Assembly: GCA_000824785.1 (NCBI GenBank)
Contig: CCNB01000034.1
Coordinates: 28,269 to 92,268, forward strand
Source of the DNA: Mesorhizobium plurifarium
Lineage (GTDB): Bacteria; Pseudomonadota; Alphaproteobacteria; Rhizobiales; Rhizobiaceae
DNA length: 64,000 nt
Direction of reading: 5' to 3'
Part shown: piece after piece, positions 42,591 to 52,122 of the stretch
Position numbering within the stretch: position 1 is the stretch's first letter
Layout: every line of letters starts with the position of its first letter
Program-made: the position numbers and the translations under genes
Notes under the pieces: model-generated
What the model saw: the letters and a program-made list of their open reading frames with translations, nothing else
Databases searched by the model: none
What the model was told of the DNA's origin: nothing

Positions 42591-44498
42591 ATGGCCTCAC
42601 GCTATCACGAAGTCTATGAGGGCTGGAAACGCGACCCCGTAGGGTTCTGGGCCGAAGCGGCGAAAGCGATCGACTGGTATAAGCCAGCCGACAAGGTCTT
42701 CGACCCGACGCAAGGCGTCTATGGCCGCTGGTTCATCGGCGCCACCTGCAACACCTGCCATAACGCCATCGACCGCCATGTCGCGGGCGGCCGCGCCGAC
42801 CAGCTGGCGCTGATCCATGACAGCGCGATCACCGGAACGATCCGGAAATTCACCTATGCCGAATTGAAGCGCGAGGTGGTCGCGCTAGCCTCGGTGCTGA
42901 GGCATCGCGGCATCGGCAAGGGCGACCGCGTCATCATCTACATGCCGATGGTGGCGGAAGCGGCCATCGCCATGCTCGCCTCGGCGAGGCTGGGCGCCGT
43001 GCATTCGGTGGTGTTCGGCGGCTTCGCCTCGCATGAGCTCGCCACCCGCATCGACGATGCCAAGCCGAAGCTGATCATCTCCGCCTCCTGCGGGCTGGAG
43101 CCGGGACGCGTCGTCGCCTACAAGCCGTTGCTCGACAAGGCGATCGAGATGTCGAAGCACAAGCCCGACGCCTGCCTGATCCTGCAGCGCGAGCAGCTGC
43201 GCTGCGAGATGAAGGACAATTACGACTTCGACTATGCGGATGCAGTTGCCCGCGAACGGGCGGCCGGCGCCAATGTCGATTGCGTGCCGGTGCTGGCCAC
43301 CGATCCGCTCTACATCATCTACACCTCCGGCACGACCGGCCAGCCGAAGGGCATCGTGCGCGACAATGGCGGCCACATGGTCGCGCTGAAATGGACCATG
43401 GACAACGAGTTCGGCGTCAAGCCCGGCGAAGTGTTCTGGGCTGCCTCCGACGTCGGCTGGGTGGTCGGCCATTCCTACATCGTCTACGGACCGCTTCTGC
43501 ATGGCTGCACCAGCGTGCTTTTCGAAGGCAAGCCGATCGGCACGCCGGACGCCGGCACCTACTGGCGGGTGATCTCCGAGCACGGCATTGTGGCGCTGTT
43601 CACCGCGCCGACCGCCTTCCGCGCCATCAAGGGGCAGGATCCCAAGGGCGAGTTCGTGCCGAAATACGACCTGTCGAAGTTCCGCACCTTGTTCCTCGCC
43701 GGCGAGCGCGCCGATCCCGAAACGATCAAATGGGCGGAGCAGAAGCTCGACCGGCCGGTCGTCGACCATTGGTGGCAGACCGAGACCGGCTCGCCGATGA
43801 CGATCAATCCGGCGGGGCTGGGACTGCTGCCGGTGAAATACGGCTCGCCCGGTGTGCCGATGCCGGGCTACGACATCCGCATCCTCGACGATGCCGGCCA
43901 CGAGGTGCCGCGCGGCACGCTCGGCAATGTCGTGGTCAAGCTGCCGCTGCCCGCCGGCTGCCTGCCGACGCTGTGGAATGCCGATGCCCGCTTCCGCCAG
44001 GCCTATCTTGAGGAGTTCCCCGGCTACTACAAGACGGCCGATGCCGGCATGATGGACGAGGACGGCTATCTCTATGTGATGGCCCGCACCGACGACATCA
44101 TCAACGTCGCCGGCCACCGTCTCTCGACCGGCGCGATGGAAGAGGTGCTGGCGGCGCATCCGGATGTCGCCGAATGCGCGGTCATCGGCATCGCCGATGC
44201 CATGAAGGGCCAGGTGCCGCTCGGCTTCGTCGTGCTCAATGCAGGCGTGTCGCGCGACACCGGCGCGATCGAAAGCGAGGTGGTGGGGCTGGTGCGCGAG
44301 CGGATCGGCCCGGTCGCCGCCTTCAAGACCGTGGTGACGATCAAGCGGCTGCCCAAGACCCGCTCGGGCAAGATCCTGCGCGGCACGATGCAGAAGATCG
44401 CCGACAGGGAGGAATGGACGATGCCGGCGACCATCGACGACCCCGTGATCCTCGACGAGATCACGGCGGCGCTGAAGGGACGCGGCATCGGCGTGTAG
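42591..44498 (+). CDS. prpE: Propionyl-CoA synthetase PrpE
   Basis: A 635-residue acyl-CoA synthetase of the acetyl/propionyl-CoA ligase group, activating propionate with ATP and CoA. The P-loop-like motif is YTSGTTGQPKG near residue 240, the WWQTETGSP motif marks the adenylation core, and RSGKILRGTMQKIA near the C-terminus carries the catalytic Lys. The N-terminal CYNTCHN-like segment reads TCNTCHNAIDRHV, typical of PrpE. GGGAGGAAGG precedes ATG 42591. No methylcitrate-cycle genes are adjacent. Confidence 0.94.
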   Translation: MASRYHEVYEGWKRDPVGFWAEAAKAIDWYKPADKVFDPTQGVYGRWFIGATCNTCHNAIDRHVAGGRADQLALIHDSAITGTIRKFTYAELKREVVALASVLRHRGIGKGDRVIIYMPMVAEAAIAMLASARLGAVHSVVFGGFASHELATRIDDAKPKLIISASCGLEPGRVVAYKPLLDKAIEMSKHKPDACLILQREQLRCEMKDNYDFDYADAVARERAAGANVDCVPVLATDPLYIIYTSGTTGQPKGIVRDNGGHMVALKWTMDNEFGVKPGEVFWAASDVGWVVGHSYIVYGPLLHGCTSVLFEGKPIGTPDAGTYWRVISEHGIVALFTAPTAFRAIKGQDPKGEFVPKYDLSKFRTLFLAGERADPETIKWAEQKLDRPVVDHWWQTETGSPMTINPAGLGLLPVKYGSPGVPMPGYDIRILDDAGHEVPRGTLGNVVVKLPLPAGCLPTLWNADARFRQAYLEEFPGYYKTADAGMMDEDGYLYVMARTDDIINVAGHRLSTGAMEEVLAAHPDVAECAVIGIADAMKGQVPLGFVVLNAGVSRDTGAIESEVVGLVRERIGPVAAFKTVVTIKRLPKTRSGKILRGTMQKIADREEWTMPATIDDPVILDEITAALKGRGIGV

Positions 44499-44852
44499 CA
44501 GCCCGCAGACGGCCGCGTTAACGAAGAATTCACCAGTTTGTCCTGCCCTGCAATCGCTTGTTGTGCAGCGCAGCAGTGGACCTTAAAGTTCGTTTGGGGG
44601 GCCATACCGAAAGCACGGCATGGCTCAACAAGACACGACATTCGGCGGCGTCGACATACCGCGACGCCTTGCTACCGTCGCCGTCAACCGACCGGTAAAG
44701 CCCGGCGGCGATCCGCGCACTCTGCCGTCGCTCGGTCCCACCCTGTTCCGTCATCCGTCGACGGCCGCCGAGAGCGGTTCACCGTCTCGTGGAAACGGGG
44801 AACCGCTCGTCTGGCTGTCTGGACCGCCGGTGTGGAATTGTTCGCATTCGGC
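44499..44852. other. Intergenic stretch without a convincing gene
   Basis: These 354 bp between prpE and the phosphatase have open frames on both strands, but none has a ribosome site or plausible protein. TGCAGCGCA at 44564-44572 reads TGC-GCT-GCA on the minus strand and faintly resembles the palindromes seen in the exo region. Confidence 0.5.
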
Positions 44853-45668
44853 ATGATATCGAGGCGCAAATCAGTGCAAGTATCCGAGCCTCAATCCGTG
44901 AGCCTGTTCCAACGATCGAAACGTCCTCGACCCGCGCCGCGCGAGCGCCTCGTCATGGACATACGCGACACGGTCGTCTACGCGATCGGCGACGTGCATG
45001 GCTGCCTTGACGAATTGCGCGCATTGGAAGGAAAGATCCAGCTCGACGCGCAGCGCTTCCGCGGCCGCAAGATCATCATCATGCTGGGCGACTATATCGA
45101 CCGCGGGCCGCATTCGCGGCGCGTGATCGACCATCTGATGGCGCCGCCGCCAAAGGGCTTCCAGCGCATCTGCCTCGTGGGGAACCATGAGGTCGCGCTG
45201 CTCCTCTATCTGGACGGTCATCTCTCGCGTGAAACCTGGCTTGGCTATGGCGGCCGCGAGACCCTGTTCTCCTACGGCGTCGATCCTGACCGGCTGATAA
45301 GCCTCTACGGTTCGAGCGAACAGGCGGATGCGCGCATACGCGAGGCCATTCCCGCCAGCCATGTCGACTTCCTGCGCACGCTGCCGGCGATGGTCTGCTC
45401 AGACCAATTCGTCTTCGTCCATGCCGGCATCCGGCCCGGCATCGCGCTCGAGGCGCAGGACGAGGGCGACCTGCTCAACATCCGCGAGGAGTTCTTCCAG
45501 GCGGCGCATCGCCTCGACCGCTGGGTGGTGCATGGGCATACGATCGTCGACGCTCCGACGCTCGACGGGCGCCGGCTCGACATCGACACCGGCGCCTTTC
45601 AAACCGGACGGCTGACCGCGCTCAGGATCGTCGGTAAATACGGCCGGCTGCTGTCCTCAAACGATTAG
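44853..45668 (+). CDS. Metallophosphoesterase (serine/threonine-type phosphatase)
   Basis: A 271-residue calcineurin-like phosphoesterase. Metal-binding motifs occur in order: GDVHG, GDYIDRGP, GNHE, and later VHAG and HGHT. The set matches PrpA-like protein phosphatases and bis(nucleosyl)-tetraphosphatases. The start is uncertain: ATG 44853, GTG 44874 or ATG 44955 are all in frame. It is convergent with exoP across a hairpin, and its presence beside the tyrosine kinase ExoP is noted, although ExoP is usually opposed by low-molecular-weight tyrosine phosphatases. Confidence 0.86.
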   Translation: MISRRKSVQVSEPQSVSLFQRSKRPRPAPRERLVMDIRDTVVYAIGDVHGCLDELRALEGKIQLDAQRFRGRKIIIMLGDYIDRGPHSRRVIDHLMAPPPKGFQRICLVGNHEVALLLYLDGHLSRETWLGYGGRETLFSYGVDPDRLISLYGSSEQADARIREAIPASHVDFLRTLPAMVCSDQFVFVHAGIRPGIALEAQDEGDLLNIREEFFQAAHRLDRWVVHGHTIVDAPTLDGRRLDIDTGAFQTGRLTALRIVGKYGRLLSSND

Positions 45669-45697
45669 GGCGGTTCACTCTTTTAGGCTGAACCGCC
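45669..45697. terminator. Hairpin between convergent phosphatase and exoP genes
   Basis: GGCGGTTCA (45669-45677) pairs with TGAACCGCC (45689-45697) across an 11-base loop, starting directly after the phosphatase TAG. There is no clear T-tract on either side, so it may be a weak or Rho-assisted terminator for both genes. Confidence 0.5.
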
Positions 45698-45725
45698 AAC
45701 TCTGTCTTTCCGAACGGAAACCGCC

Positions 45726-48107
45726 TCAGGCTGCCTGCTTGGGGCGCTGTTCGGATTTTTCCAGATAGTAGGTCGAATAGCGGTCGAAGAACCTTTCCGA
45801 ACCACCGAGCGCGCCGTATTTGGCCAGCTTCTTCAAATCGACCTTGTTGAGCACCGCGCCGATCACCTTGTTGGCGATGTAAGGCTCGGATTCCAGCATC
45901 GAGCGAACCATGTTGCGCGGCGTGCGGCCCCACTCGGTGACCAGAACGAAGCCGTCGACCAGCGGCGCGAAGGCCTTGGCGTCGACGACGGGGCCGAGCG
46001 GCGGCAGGTCGACGATGATGTATTCGAACGTCTCCTTGGCGTTCTCGATGAAGCGCCGCATGCCGGCCGAGCCCAGAAGCTCGCTGGTGTGCGAGAACTG
46101 GCCGCGCAGCACGGCGGGAATGATCGCCAGCTTGGTCTGGCGATCGACCTTGCCGACCGACTGCCAGGTCTGGCCGTTGACCACCGCTTCCATCAGGCCC
46201 TGCTCGGCCTCCATGCCGAGGCTGCGGCTCAAGCCCGGATTGCGCAGGTCGCCGTCGATGAGCAGGGTCCTGGCGCCATTGGCGGCGAGCAGGCCGGCGA
46301 GATTCGCGGCCACCGTCGACTTGCCCTCGCCGGGCAGCACCGAAATGACGCCGATCACCCGGCTGCTGCGGTCTTCCATCACGACGTCGAAGGCGATCTT
46401 GGCGTTGCGCAGCGTCTCGGCGAACATCGAAGCCGGGGCATCGATGCTGACACGCATGCGCGCCCGTTTCTCCGCCGCGGAAAGGCTTGCCACCTTGCCG
46501 TCGGCCGGCAGGTCGTCGGCCTTGGAATCCTTGGCCTTGCCGCCGCCGATCGTCGGCAGATAGCCGAGGAACTTCAGACCCACACGGTCACGGATGTCCT
46601 CGCCCGTCCTGAAGAACCGCTCGTTGAACTCGTTGAGGCCGCCGAAGCCGGCGCCGAGCATCAGGCCGAGCACCAGCGACAGCGCCAGCACGCGCAAGGT
46701 GCGGGGGCTGGAGGCCGCGAGCGGCATCGTCGCGTCGGATATGATGCGGACCTTGCCGACCGGGAAGGACTGCTGCTGCGAGGCTTCCTCGTAACGGCTG
46801 AGGAAGGTCTGGTAGAGCGTGGTCAGCGCCTGGGCCTGCTGATCGAGCTCCTTCAGCTTCACCTGCGACTGGTTGTCGATCGAGCTCTTGCCGGCGGCCG
46901 TGGAGATCTTGTCGCGCAGCGCCTGCTCGCGCGCCTGCGCCACTTGGAAGTCGTTGCGGTAGCTTTCGGTAAGCTGCTTCAGCTGGCCGAAAATCTGCGC
47001 CAAGACGTCGGCCTTTTCCTTGGCCAGCGCGATCGCCTGCGGATGGTCCTTGCCAAAGTTGGTCTCGACGTCCTGCAGGCGTTTGGCGATGGCCAGATAG
47101 CGGGTCTTGAGCCCGATGATGACCGAGCTGCTCGGCTGGTCGGCGCCGATGGCCGAATCGTTGAAGGCGCTTTCGGAGCCGCTGTCGACAATCGCCTTGT
47201 ATTGCTGGTAGCGAGCGCTGGCTCTGGCGGTATCGGCCTGGGCGACAATGAGCTGCGCATTGAGATCGGCGAGCTGTTTGTCGCTCAGCAACTGGCCGTC
47301 GCTGTTGGCGGAGAGCCCATGTTCGGCCCTGAACTTCTCGACTGCCATCGCAGCCCGCTGCGAGCTTTCGCGCAGCTCGGTGAGCCGGCCCTGCAGCCAC
47401 AAGGCGGCGCGCTCGGTGGCATCGAAGCTGGCGTTGAGCTGGTCAGCCAGATAGGCATCGGCATAGGCCTTGGTAATGGCCGTGGCCAAAGCAGGGTCGG
47501 GCGCCTGGTAGCCGATGGAAATCACGTAGCTGCGGCCGTTGCGCTGCGCCAGCACCTCGCTCTGCAGCTTCAACACGGCATAATCGTGCGTCGCCGTTTT
47601 GATCATGGCCTGGCGCGTCGCCTCGTCGACATTCTCAATGCCGGGGATGTCGCCCGCCGAGCTGCCGCGGAAATATCCGACCACGCCGCGCAGGAAGCCG
47701 ATGCCCTTGGCCAGCGCCGATTGGGGCGGGTTCATGAACGCGTCGTTCTGATCGAGCTTCAGCTTGTCGACCACCACCGACGCCAGGCGTGCGGAGGTGA
47801 GAATCTCGACCTGGCTGAGAAAGGAAGCGTCGGTCTGAACGGTTTGTGACGCCGCCGAGATGTCGTCGACGACCTTGTTCAGGCCCTCGTCGACCAGGAC
47901 GCTCGCCACGGACATATATTGCTTGGGCGTGGTCTGCAGATAGATCACGCCCAGGAAGAGGCCGATGACGGCGCAGGCCGCCACGACCTTGGCCTGTCGG
48001 GCGGCCATGCCGAGCAGACGCTCGACATCGATGAAGTCTTCGCCCTTTTCCTGATCGGCACCGGGCAACGGCACCCTCTTGTCGAGAGGGAAGTTGGCAT
48101 AGTTCAT
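45726..48107 (-). CDS. exoP: Exopolysaccharide chain-length regulator and tyrosine autokinase ExoP
   Basis: A 793-residue inner-membrane polysaccharide co-polymerase. A Wzz domain starts with a membrane helix near residue 40 (VVAACAVIGLFLGVIYLQTTP); long periplasmic coiled coils (about 200-440) lead to a second helix near 450-470. The cytoplasmic BY-kinase has Walker A (LPGEGKSTVAANLAG), Walker A' (LLIDGDLRNP) and Walker B (YIIVDLPPLGP). A Tyr cluster (RYSTYYLEK) ends the protein. It controls EPS chain length and export and is last in the exo operon. Confidence 0.95.
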   Translation of the reverse strand: MNYANFPLDKRVPLPGADQEKGEDFIDVERLLGMAARQAKVVAACAVIGLFLGVIYLQTTPKQYMSVASVLVDEGLNKVVDDISAASQTVQTDASFLSQVEILTSARLASVVVDKLKLDQNDAFMNPPQSALAKGIGFLRGVVGYFRGSSAGDIPGIENVDEATRQAMIKTATHDYAVLKLQSEVLAQRNGRSYVISIGYQAPDPALATAITKAYADAYLADQLNASFDATERAALWLQGRLTELRESSQRAAMAVEKFRAEHGLSANSDGQLLSDKQLADLNAQLIVAQADTARASARYQQYKAIVDSGSESAFNDSAIGADQPSSSVIIGLKTRYLAIAKRLQDVETNFGKDHPQAIALAKEKADVLAQIFGQLKQLTESYRNDFQVAQAREQALRDKISTAAGKSSIDNQSQVKLKELDQQAQALTTLYQTFLSRYEEASQQQSFPVGKVRIISDATMPLAASSPRTLRVLALSLVLGLMLGAGFGGLNEFNERFFRTGEDIRDRVGLKFLGYLPTIGGGKAKDSKADDLPADGKVASLSAAEKRARMRVSIDAPASMFAETLRNAKIAFDVVMEDRSSRVIGVISVLPGEGKSTVAANLAGLLAANGARTLLIDGDLRNPGLSRSLGMEAEQGLMEAVVNGQTWQSVGKVDRQTKLAIIPAVLRGQFSHTSELLGSAGMRRFIENAKETFEYIIVDLPPLGPVVDAKAFAPLVDGFVLVTEWGRTPRNMVRSMLESEPYIANKVIGAVLNKVDLKKLAKYGALGGSERFFDRYSTYYLEKSEQRPKQAA

Positions 48108-48274
48108 GTTCGGTCCAATTCCAGGTTGCAGGCGCTATCGGCCTTGGTAGATCGGCGTCGTGACCAGAAAAGACCGCGCAACGTTGTTGCCAGGATGCGC
48201 CGGGCCGGAAGGCCCGGGCGCTGGAGTGGCTGTCGCGCCATCGCGAAACCGCATATGCACCCGAAAGATGGGCA

Positions 48275-49171
48275 TTATGCGGCTACTTCCCGGCGCTCAT
48301 GCGACCGGACAAATTGCTGCAGCATCTCGAAGACAGGGCCCTTCATGTCGTCGCGCGCCAAGGCGAAGGCGATGGTGGCCTCGATGAAGCCCTCCTTGGA
48401 GCCGCAGTCGAACATGCGGCCGTCGAAAGGCTGGGCGTAGAAAGGCTGGCTCTGAGCCAGGCGCACCATGGCGTCGGTGAGCTGGATTTCGTTGCCGGCG
48501 CCGCGTTGCTGGTTGCCGAGCAGGGCGAAGATCTCCGGCTGCAGGACGTAGCGGCCGTTGATGTAGAAATTCGACGGCGCGTTGGCGGGCGCCGGCTTTT
48601 CGACCATCGCCGTGACCTTGAAGCCGGAGCCGACCTCGTCGCCGCGGCCGACAATGCCGTATTTGCTGGTTTCAGCCGGGTCGCAGCGCTCCACGGCAAT
48701 CACATTGCCGCCGGTGCGCTGGTAAAGGTCGACCGTCTCGGCAAGGCAGCCGCGCGCGCCGAAGGACACCATGTCGGGAAGCAGCAGCGCGAACGGCTCG
48801 TTGCCGATCACGTCGCGCGCGCACCATACGGCGTGGCCGAGGCCCTGCGGCGACTGCTGGCGGATGAAGGAGGTGGCGCCGGCCATCGGCAGCAGGCTTT
48901 CCAGCGATTCGAGCTGCGCCTTCTTGCCGGTCTGCTCGAGCGTGCCGATCAGTTCAGGGTGCAGGTCGAAATAGTCCTCGATGACCGCCTTGTTGCGGCC
49001 GGTGACGAAGACGATGTGCTCGATGCCGGCCTCGAACGCCTCGTCGACGGCATATTGCACGACAGGCTTGTCGACGACGGGCAGCATTTCCTTCGGCATC
49101 GACTTGGTCGCCGGCAGGAACCGCGTTCCGAGCCCCGCCACCGGGATGACTGCCTTCCTGACTTTCTGCAT
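48275..49171 (-). CDS. exoN: UTP-glucose-1-phosphate uridylyltransferase (ExoN/GalU)
   Basis: A 298-residue enzyme that makes UDP-glucose for exopolysaccharide. The nucleotide-binding signature is VIPVAGLGTRFLPATKSMPK (residues 9-28), with the QSPQGLGHAVWCA and KPAPANAPSN-like loops of bacterial GalU. GGAAG precedes the ATG. Position between exoO-like and exoP genes matches exoN in the Sinorhizobium succinoglycan cluster. A GC hairpin (48197-48221) lies between it and exoP and may reduce read-through. Confidence 0.95.
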   Translation of the reverse strand: MQKVRKAVIPVAGLGTRFLPATKSMPKEMLPVVDKPVVQYAVDEAFEAGIEHIVFVTGRNKAVIEDYFDLHPELIGTLEQTGKKAQLESLESLLPMAGATSFIRQQSPQGLGHAVWCARDVIGNEPFALLLPDMVSFGARGCLAETVDLYQRTGGNVIAVERCDPAETSKYGIVGRGDEVGSGFKVTAMVEKPAPANAPSNFYINGRYVLQPEIFALLGNQQRGAGNEIQLTDAMVRLAQSQPFYAQPFDGRMFDCGSKEGFIEATIAFALARDDMKGPVFEMLQQFVRSHERREVAA

Positions 49172-49200
49172 CTGGTCTTCCTTCTGAGAGAAAAAGATTT

Positions 49201-50187
49201 CTACCTGTCGCCGGCTATCAGATCGCCCGCATGCTTCATCTCCCCGCCCCGACGGCGAACCTGCGCCGCAACCCTTCTGAGCCGAACCGCGATAGGCATG
49301 CTCATATGCCCGATCGCGGCCGGATCCCTGAGCGCCGCGCCGATCGCCTTGAGCGGCGCGCGTGCCTTGATGTGCTGAACCAGGGACAGAAACGACGACG
49401 CCTTGCGCAGGCTGCGGCCGCGCCTTGCGAAGGCCGCCTTCGCGCTGCTGTCCATGGGATATGCCGCCGCGAAGGCGGCGTCGGCGCGCGTCATCGCCTC
49501 GACGTGATGCAGTTCGAGCACCCGTGAAATCGAGCCGGTGCGGATGTGGTAGACATAGCCGACGGTCGGCTCGACCACGCAGCGGCCGCCGCTGGCCAGC
49601 GCGCTCGCCAGCAGGATGTAGTCCTCGCCGATGCGCAGCTTCTCGTCGTAGCGCAGCTTGTTGTCGTTGAGGAAGCGGCGCTGGAAGATCGGCTTGAGAT
49701 AGCCGAAATTGAAGCGCGATTCGAAGACCAGATTGCCGTCGATGTAGTCGGCGAGCGAGATTTCGCGCAGGTCTTCGAGGTAGCCGGCCGGAAACATAGT
49801 GTCGTCGGGCGTGCCGTCCTCGCGCACGACCTGGACATTGTCGACCGCAATTTGCGCACCCGCTGCTTCAGCGCGTGAGATCATCATGGCCAAGCGGTCG
49901 GGAAGAACCGCATCGTCGGAATCGAGCACCGCCACCCAGCGGCCCCTGGCCAGGTCGAGGCCGGCATTGCGGGCGCCGCCCGGACCACGATTGGCCGGCA
50001 GCGCCACCACCTTGACGATATCTTGCGGATAGGCGCGCGCCACATCCAGCGTGCCGTCGCGCGACTGGTCGTCGACGACGATGACCTCGACGGTGACGCC
50101 AAGCTGCGCGATCGCGCCGGCGATGGCGCGGTCGAGAGTGGCCTCCGCATTATAGGCGGCGATGACGAAGCTGACGTCAGGCTGCAC
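49201..50187 (-). CDS. exoO: Family 2 glycosyltransferase, ExoO-like
   Basis: A 328-residue GT-A glycosyltransferase. The N-terminal nucleotide-sugar fold is clear (VSFVIAAYNAEATLDRAI, then VVDDQSRDGT and the DXD-like LDSDDAVLPDR). RYDEKLRIGEDY is a family motif near residue 195. The start is GTG 50187 with AAGGGA 6 bp upstream, overlapping the exoM stop by 11 bp; an open frame to 50265 would overlap more. Position after exoM and before exoN matches exoO, which adds a glucose to the succinoglycan repeat; the linkage here is inferred. Confidence 0.88.
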   Translation of the reverse strand: MQPDVSFVIAAYNAEATLDRAIAGAIAQLGVTVEVIVVDDQSRDGTLDVARAYPQDIVKVVALPANRGPGGARNAGLDLARGRWVAVLDSDDAVLPDRLAMMISRAEAAGAQIAVDNVQVVREDGTPDDTMFPAGYLEDLREISLADYIDGNLVFESRFNFGYLKPIFQRRFLNDNKLRYDEKLRIGEDYILLASALASGGRCVVEPTVGYVYHIRTGSISRVLELHHVEAMTRADAAFAAAYPMDSSAKAAFARRGRSLRKASSFLSLVQHIKARAPLKAIGAALRDPAAIGHMSMPIAVRLRRVAAQVRRRGGEMKHAGDLIAGDR

Positions 50188-51115
50188 GCTTGTTCCCTTG
50201 TTCTGGCGACGTGAGGCCGTATTGGCGGATTTCGCGGACGCCGACCAAACCGCTGACGACGCCAACGTGCATAATGCCGCGCAGCACGCTGCGGTTCCGT
50301 CGCACCGGGCTGATCGCGGTCAAAATCGCTATGCCGAAGCAGTAGGCGGCCTTGGCCGAAGCGAGCCCTACCTGGCCGGCGCGACGCAAACCGCCGGCGC
50401 CGCGCCCGATCAGATGGCCATGCGTCTGGCCGAAGCGGAACCGGCGGCGGCGCAGCCAGTCGAACGCGGCCCTGGCGCGCGGCACGACCTCGTCGACGAA
50501 GGCATCCGGCGCAAAGGCGATGCGGCCGCCGGCCTTGACCATGGCATCGAAGAATTCGGTGTCCTCGCCGCCGGTCTGGCCGCGCGCCAGGCTGAAGCGC
50601 CGGCCGCGCAGGCTCGCATCGGTCATCGCGAGCAGGACGTTGCAGGTATAGCCGGTGCGGATTTCGCCGCGCACCCAGACTGGCAAGGTGGAATGGAAAT
50701 CGCCCTTCCGCATCCAGTCCGGCGCGTCATGGCGATAATGCGCCCGCACCGGACCGAGCACCGCCGCCGCGCCCGTAGCGTCGACCGCCGCCATCAACTC
50801 GACCAGCCAGGAGGGCGACGCCGTCTCGTCGTCGTCGATGAAGGCAACGAAGTCCGACACGCTGGCGTCGAGGCAGGCGTTGCGGGCGATCGAGATGTTG
50901 CGCGCCGGCGCGTGGCGATAACGGATCGGCAGCTTCAGCTCCTCGGCCAAAGCTTTCACCAGCTTCTGCGCGCTGGGCTCATCGTCATTGTCGGCAATGA
51001 CGATGCCGATCTCCGAACCATCAGGCCTCTCCAGCGCGGCGACGGAGCGCAGCGTGTCGGCCAGCTCCGGCCGGCGGAAGGTGCAGATGCAGATGTCGAT
51101 CGAGCGCCCGGCCAT
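50177..51115 (-). CDS. exoM: Family 2 glycosyltransferase, ExoM-like
   Basis: A 312-residue GT-A glucosyltransferase. It has IDICICTFRRPELADTLRSV at the start, IADNDDEPSA, and the DDD motif in FVAFIDDDETASPSWL; GGEDTEFFDAMV carries the acceptor ED pair. ATG 51115 overlaps the exoA stop by one base (TGATG). Gene order and motifs match ExoM of the succinoglycan pathway, acting on the growing lipid-linked repeat at the inner membrane. Confidence 0.9.
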   Translation of the reverse strand: MAGRSIDICICTFRRPELADTLRSVAALERPDGSEIGIVIADNDDEPSAQKLVKALAEELKLPIRYRHAPARNISIARNACLDASVSDFVAFIDDDETASPSWLVELMAAVDATGAAAVLGPVRAHYRHDAPDWMRKGDFHSTLPVWVRGEIRTGYTCNVLLAMTDASLRGRRFSLARGQTGGEDTEFFDAMVKAGGRIAFAPDAFVDEVVPRARAAFDWLRRRRFRFGQTHGHLIGRGAGGLRRAGQVGLASAKAAYCFGIAILTAISPVRRNRSVLRGIMHVGVVSGLVGVREIRQYGLTSPEQGNKRAA

Positions 51116-52122
51116 CACGCCACCTCGCGCTGCGAGCGGGGCATCAAAAGCTGCTGCCAGAAGCCGACGGACCAGCCGAAATGCATGACCATCGCCGAGA
51201 CGCCGGCGAGCGCTATGCTGGCGTTGCGTTGGCGTATCGCCGTCACCAGCCCGTAGCCGAGGCACACCGCCGCCCACAAAAGGAACGGCACCGCCGCCAG
51301 CCAGTGGACGAAGGAGAACAGGGCAAGCAGCACGACGGGCGCAACCAGCAGCGGGATCATCTGCCGGACCTTCGGCACCATGCGGTGCTTCAGCACGTTC
51401 CTGGCGCGGCCGCGGCCATAGCCGAGATACTGGAAATAGAGGCTCTTCAGCGTCGAGCGCGGATAATAGACCATCTGCGTCCTGCCGCTCATCCAGATGC
51501 GGTAACCTGCCTGGCGCAGGCGATAATCGAGCTCGGCGTCCTCGTTGTGGCTGAAGCTCTCGTCATAGCCGCCGACATGCCTGAAGGCGGCGATCCGCAT
51601 CAGCGCATGGTGGCCGTGGTCGACCCACTCGCCCTGGGACAAATGCCGGTGCTTCGAGCCGCCGGTGCCGAGCTTGGAATTCTGCGCCGCCGCGACCGCT
51701 TTCTGCACGGCGCCGGTGCCGGCGGTCAGCATCGAAACGACGACCGAATCGGCGCCGGTGGCAAGCGCTTCCTCGACCAGGCGGTCGCAGTAATCGTCCG
51801 GATAGCCGCCATGCGCGTCGATGCGGATGAGGTAATCGGCGCCTTCGCCGAGGCTCGCCACCGCGAGATTGATGGCGGCGCTCTGGAGGCGCTTCGGGTT
51901 GGCGAGCAGGATCACCCGAGGATCCTTCGCCACGATTTTTTCGACGATCGCTTGCGTGCCGTCGGTGCTGCCGCCGTCGGCGACGACGATGCGGCCGCCG
52001 AGCCGTGCCGCCGCCGGCCGCAACTGGTCGAGCAGGCCGCCGATATGAGCTGCCTCGTTGAGGCAGGGAATGACGATCAGGATCGACGCCTGCGTCACGG
52101 GTTCTTGCGCGTCCTCTGCCAT
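51115..52122 (-). CDS. exoA: Family 2 glycosyltransferase, ExoA-like
   Basis: A 335-residue glycosyltransferase with an N-terminal GT-A domain (ILIVIPCLNEAAHIGGLL, ADGGSTDGT, IRIDAHGGYP) and two C-terminal membrane helices (about 255-305). HNEDAELDYRLRQAGY and LKSLYFQYLGYGRGRARN match ExoA, which adds a beta-1,3-glucose early in succinoglycan assembly. One-base overlaps at both ends (TGATG) tie it to exoL and exoM. Confidence 0.92.
   Translation of the reverse strand: MAEDAQEPVTQASILIVIPCLNEAAHIGGLLDQLRPAAARLGGRIVVADGGSTDGTQAIVEKIVAKDPRVILLANPKRLQSAAINLAVASLGEGADYLIRIDAHGGYPDDYCDRLVEEALATGADSVVVSMLTAGTGAVQKAVAAAQNSKLGTGGSKHRHLSQGEWVDHGHHALMRIAAFRHVGGYDESFSHNEDAELDYRLRQAGYRIWMSGRTQMVYYPRSTLKSLYFQYLGYGRGRARNVLKHRMVPKVRQMIPLLVAPVVLLALFSFVHWLAAVPFLLWAAVCLGYGLVTAIRQRNASIALAGVSAMVMHFGWSVGFWQQLLMPRSQREVA

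Noticed and set aside
44564..44576. A PhaR-like site before the phosphatase gene
   Set aside because: The core fits on the minus strand but the flanks do not match the other four sites.
44530..44754. A 74-codon minus-strand frame between prpE and the phosphatase
   Set aside because: No ribosome site and no recognisable protein pattern.
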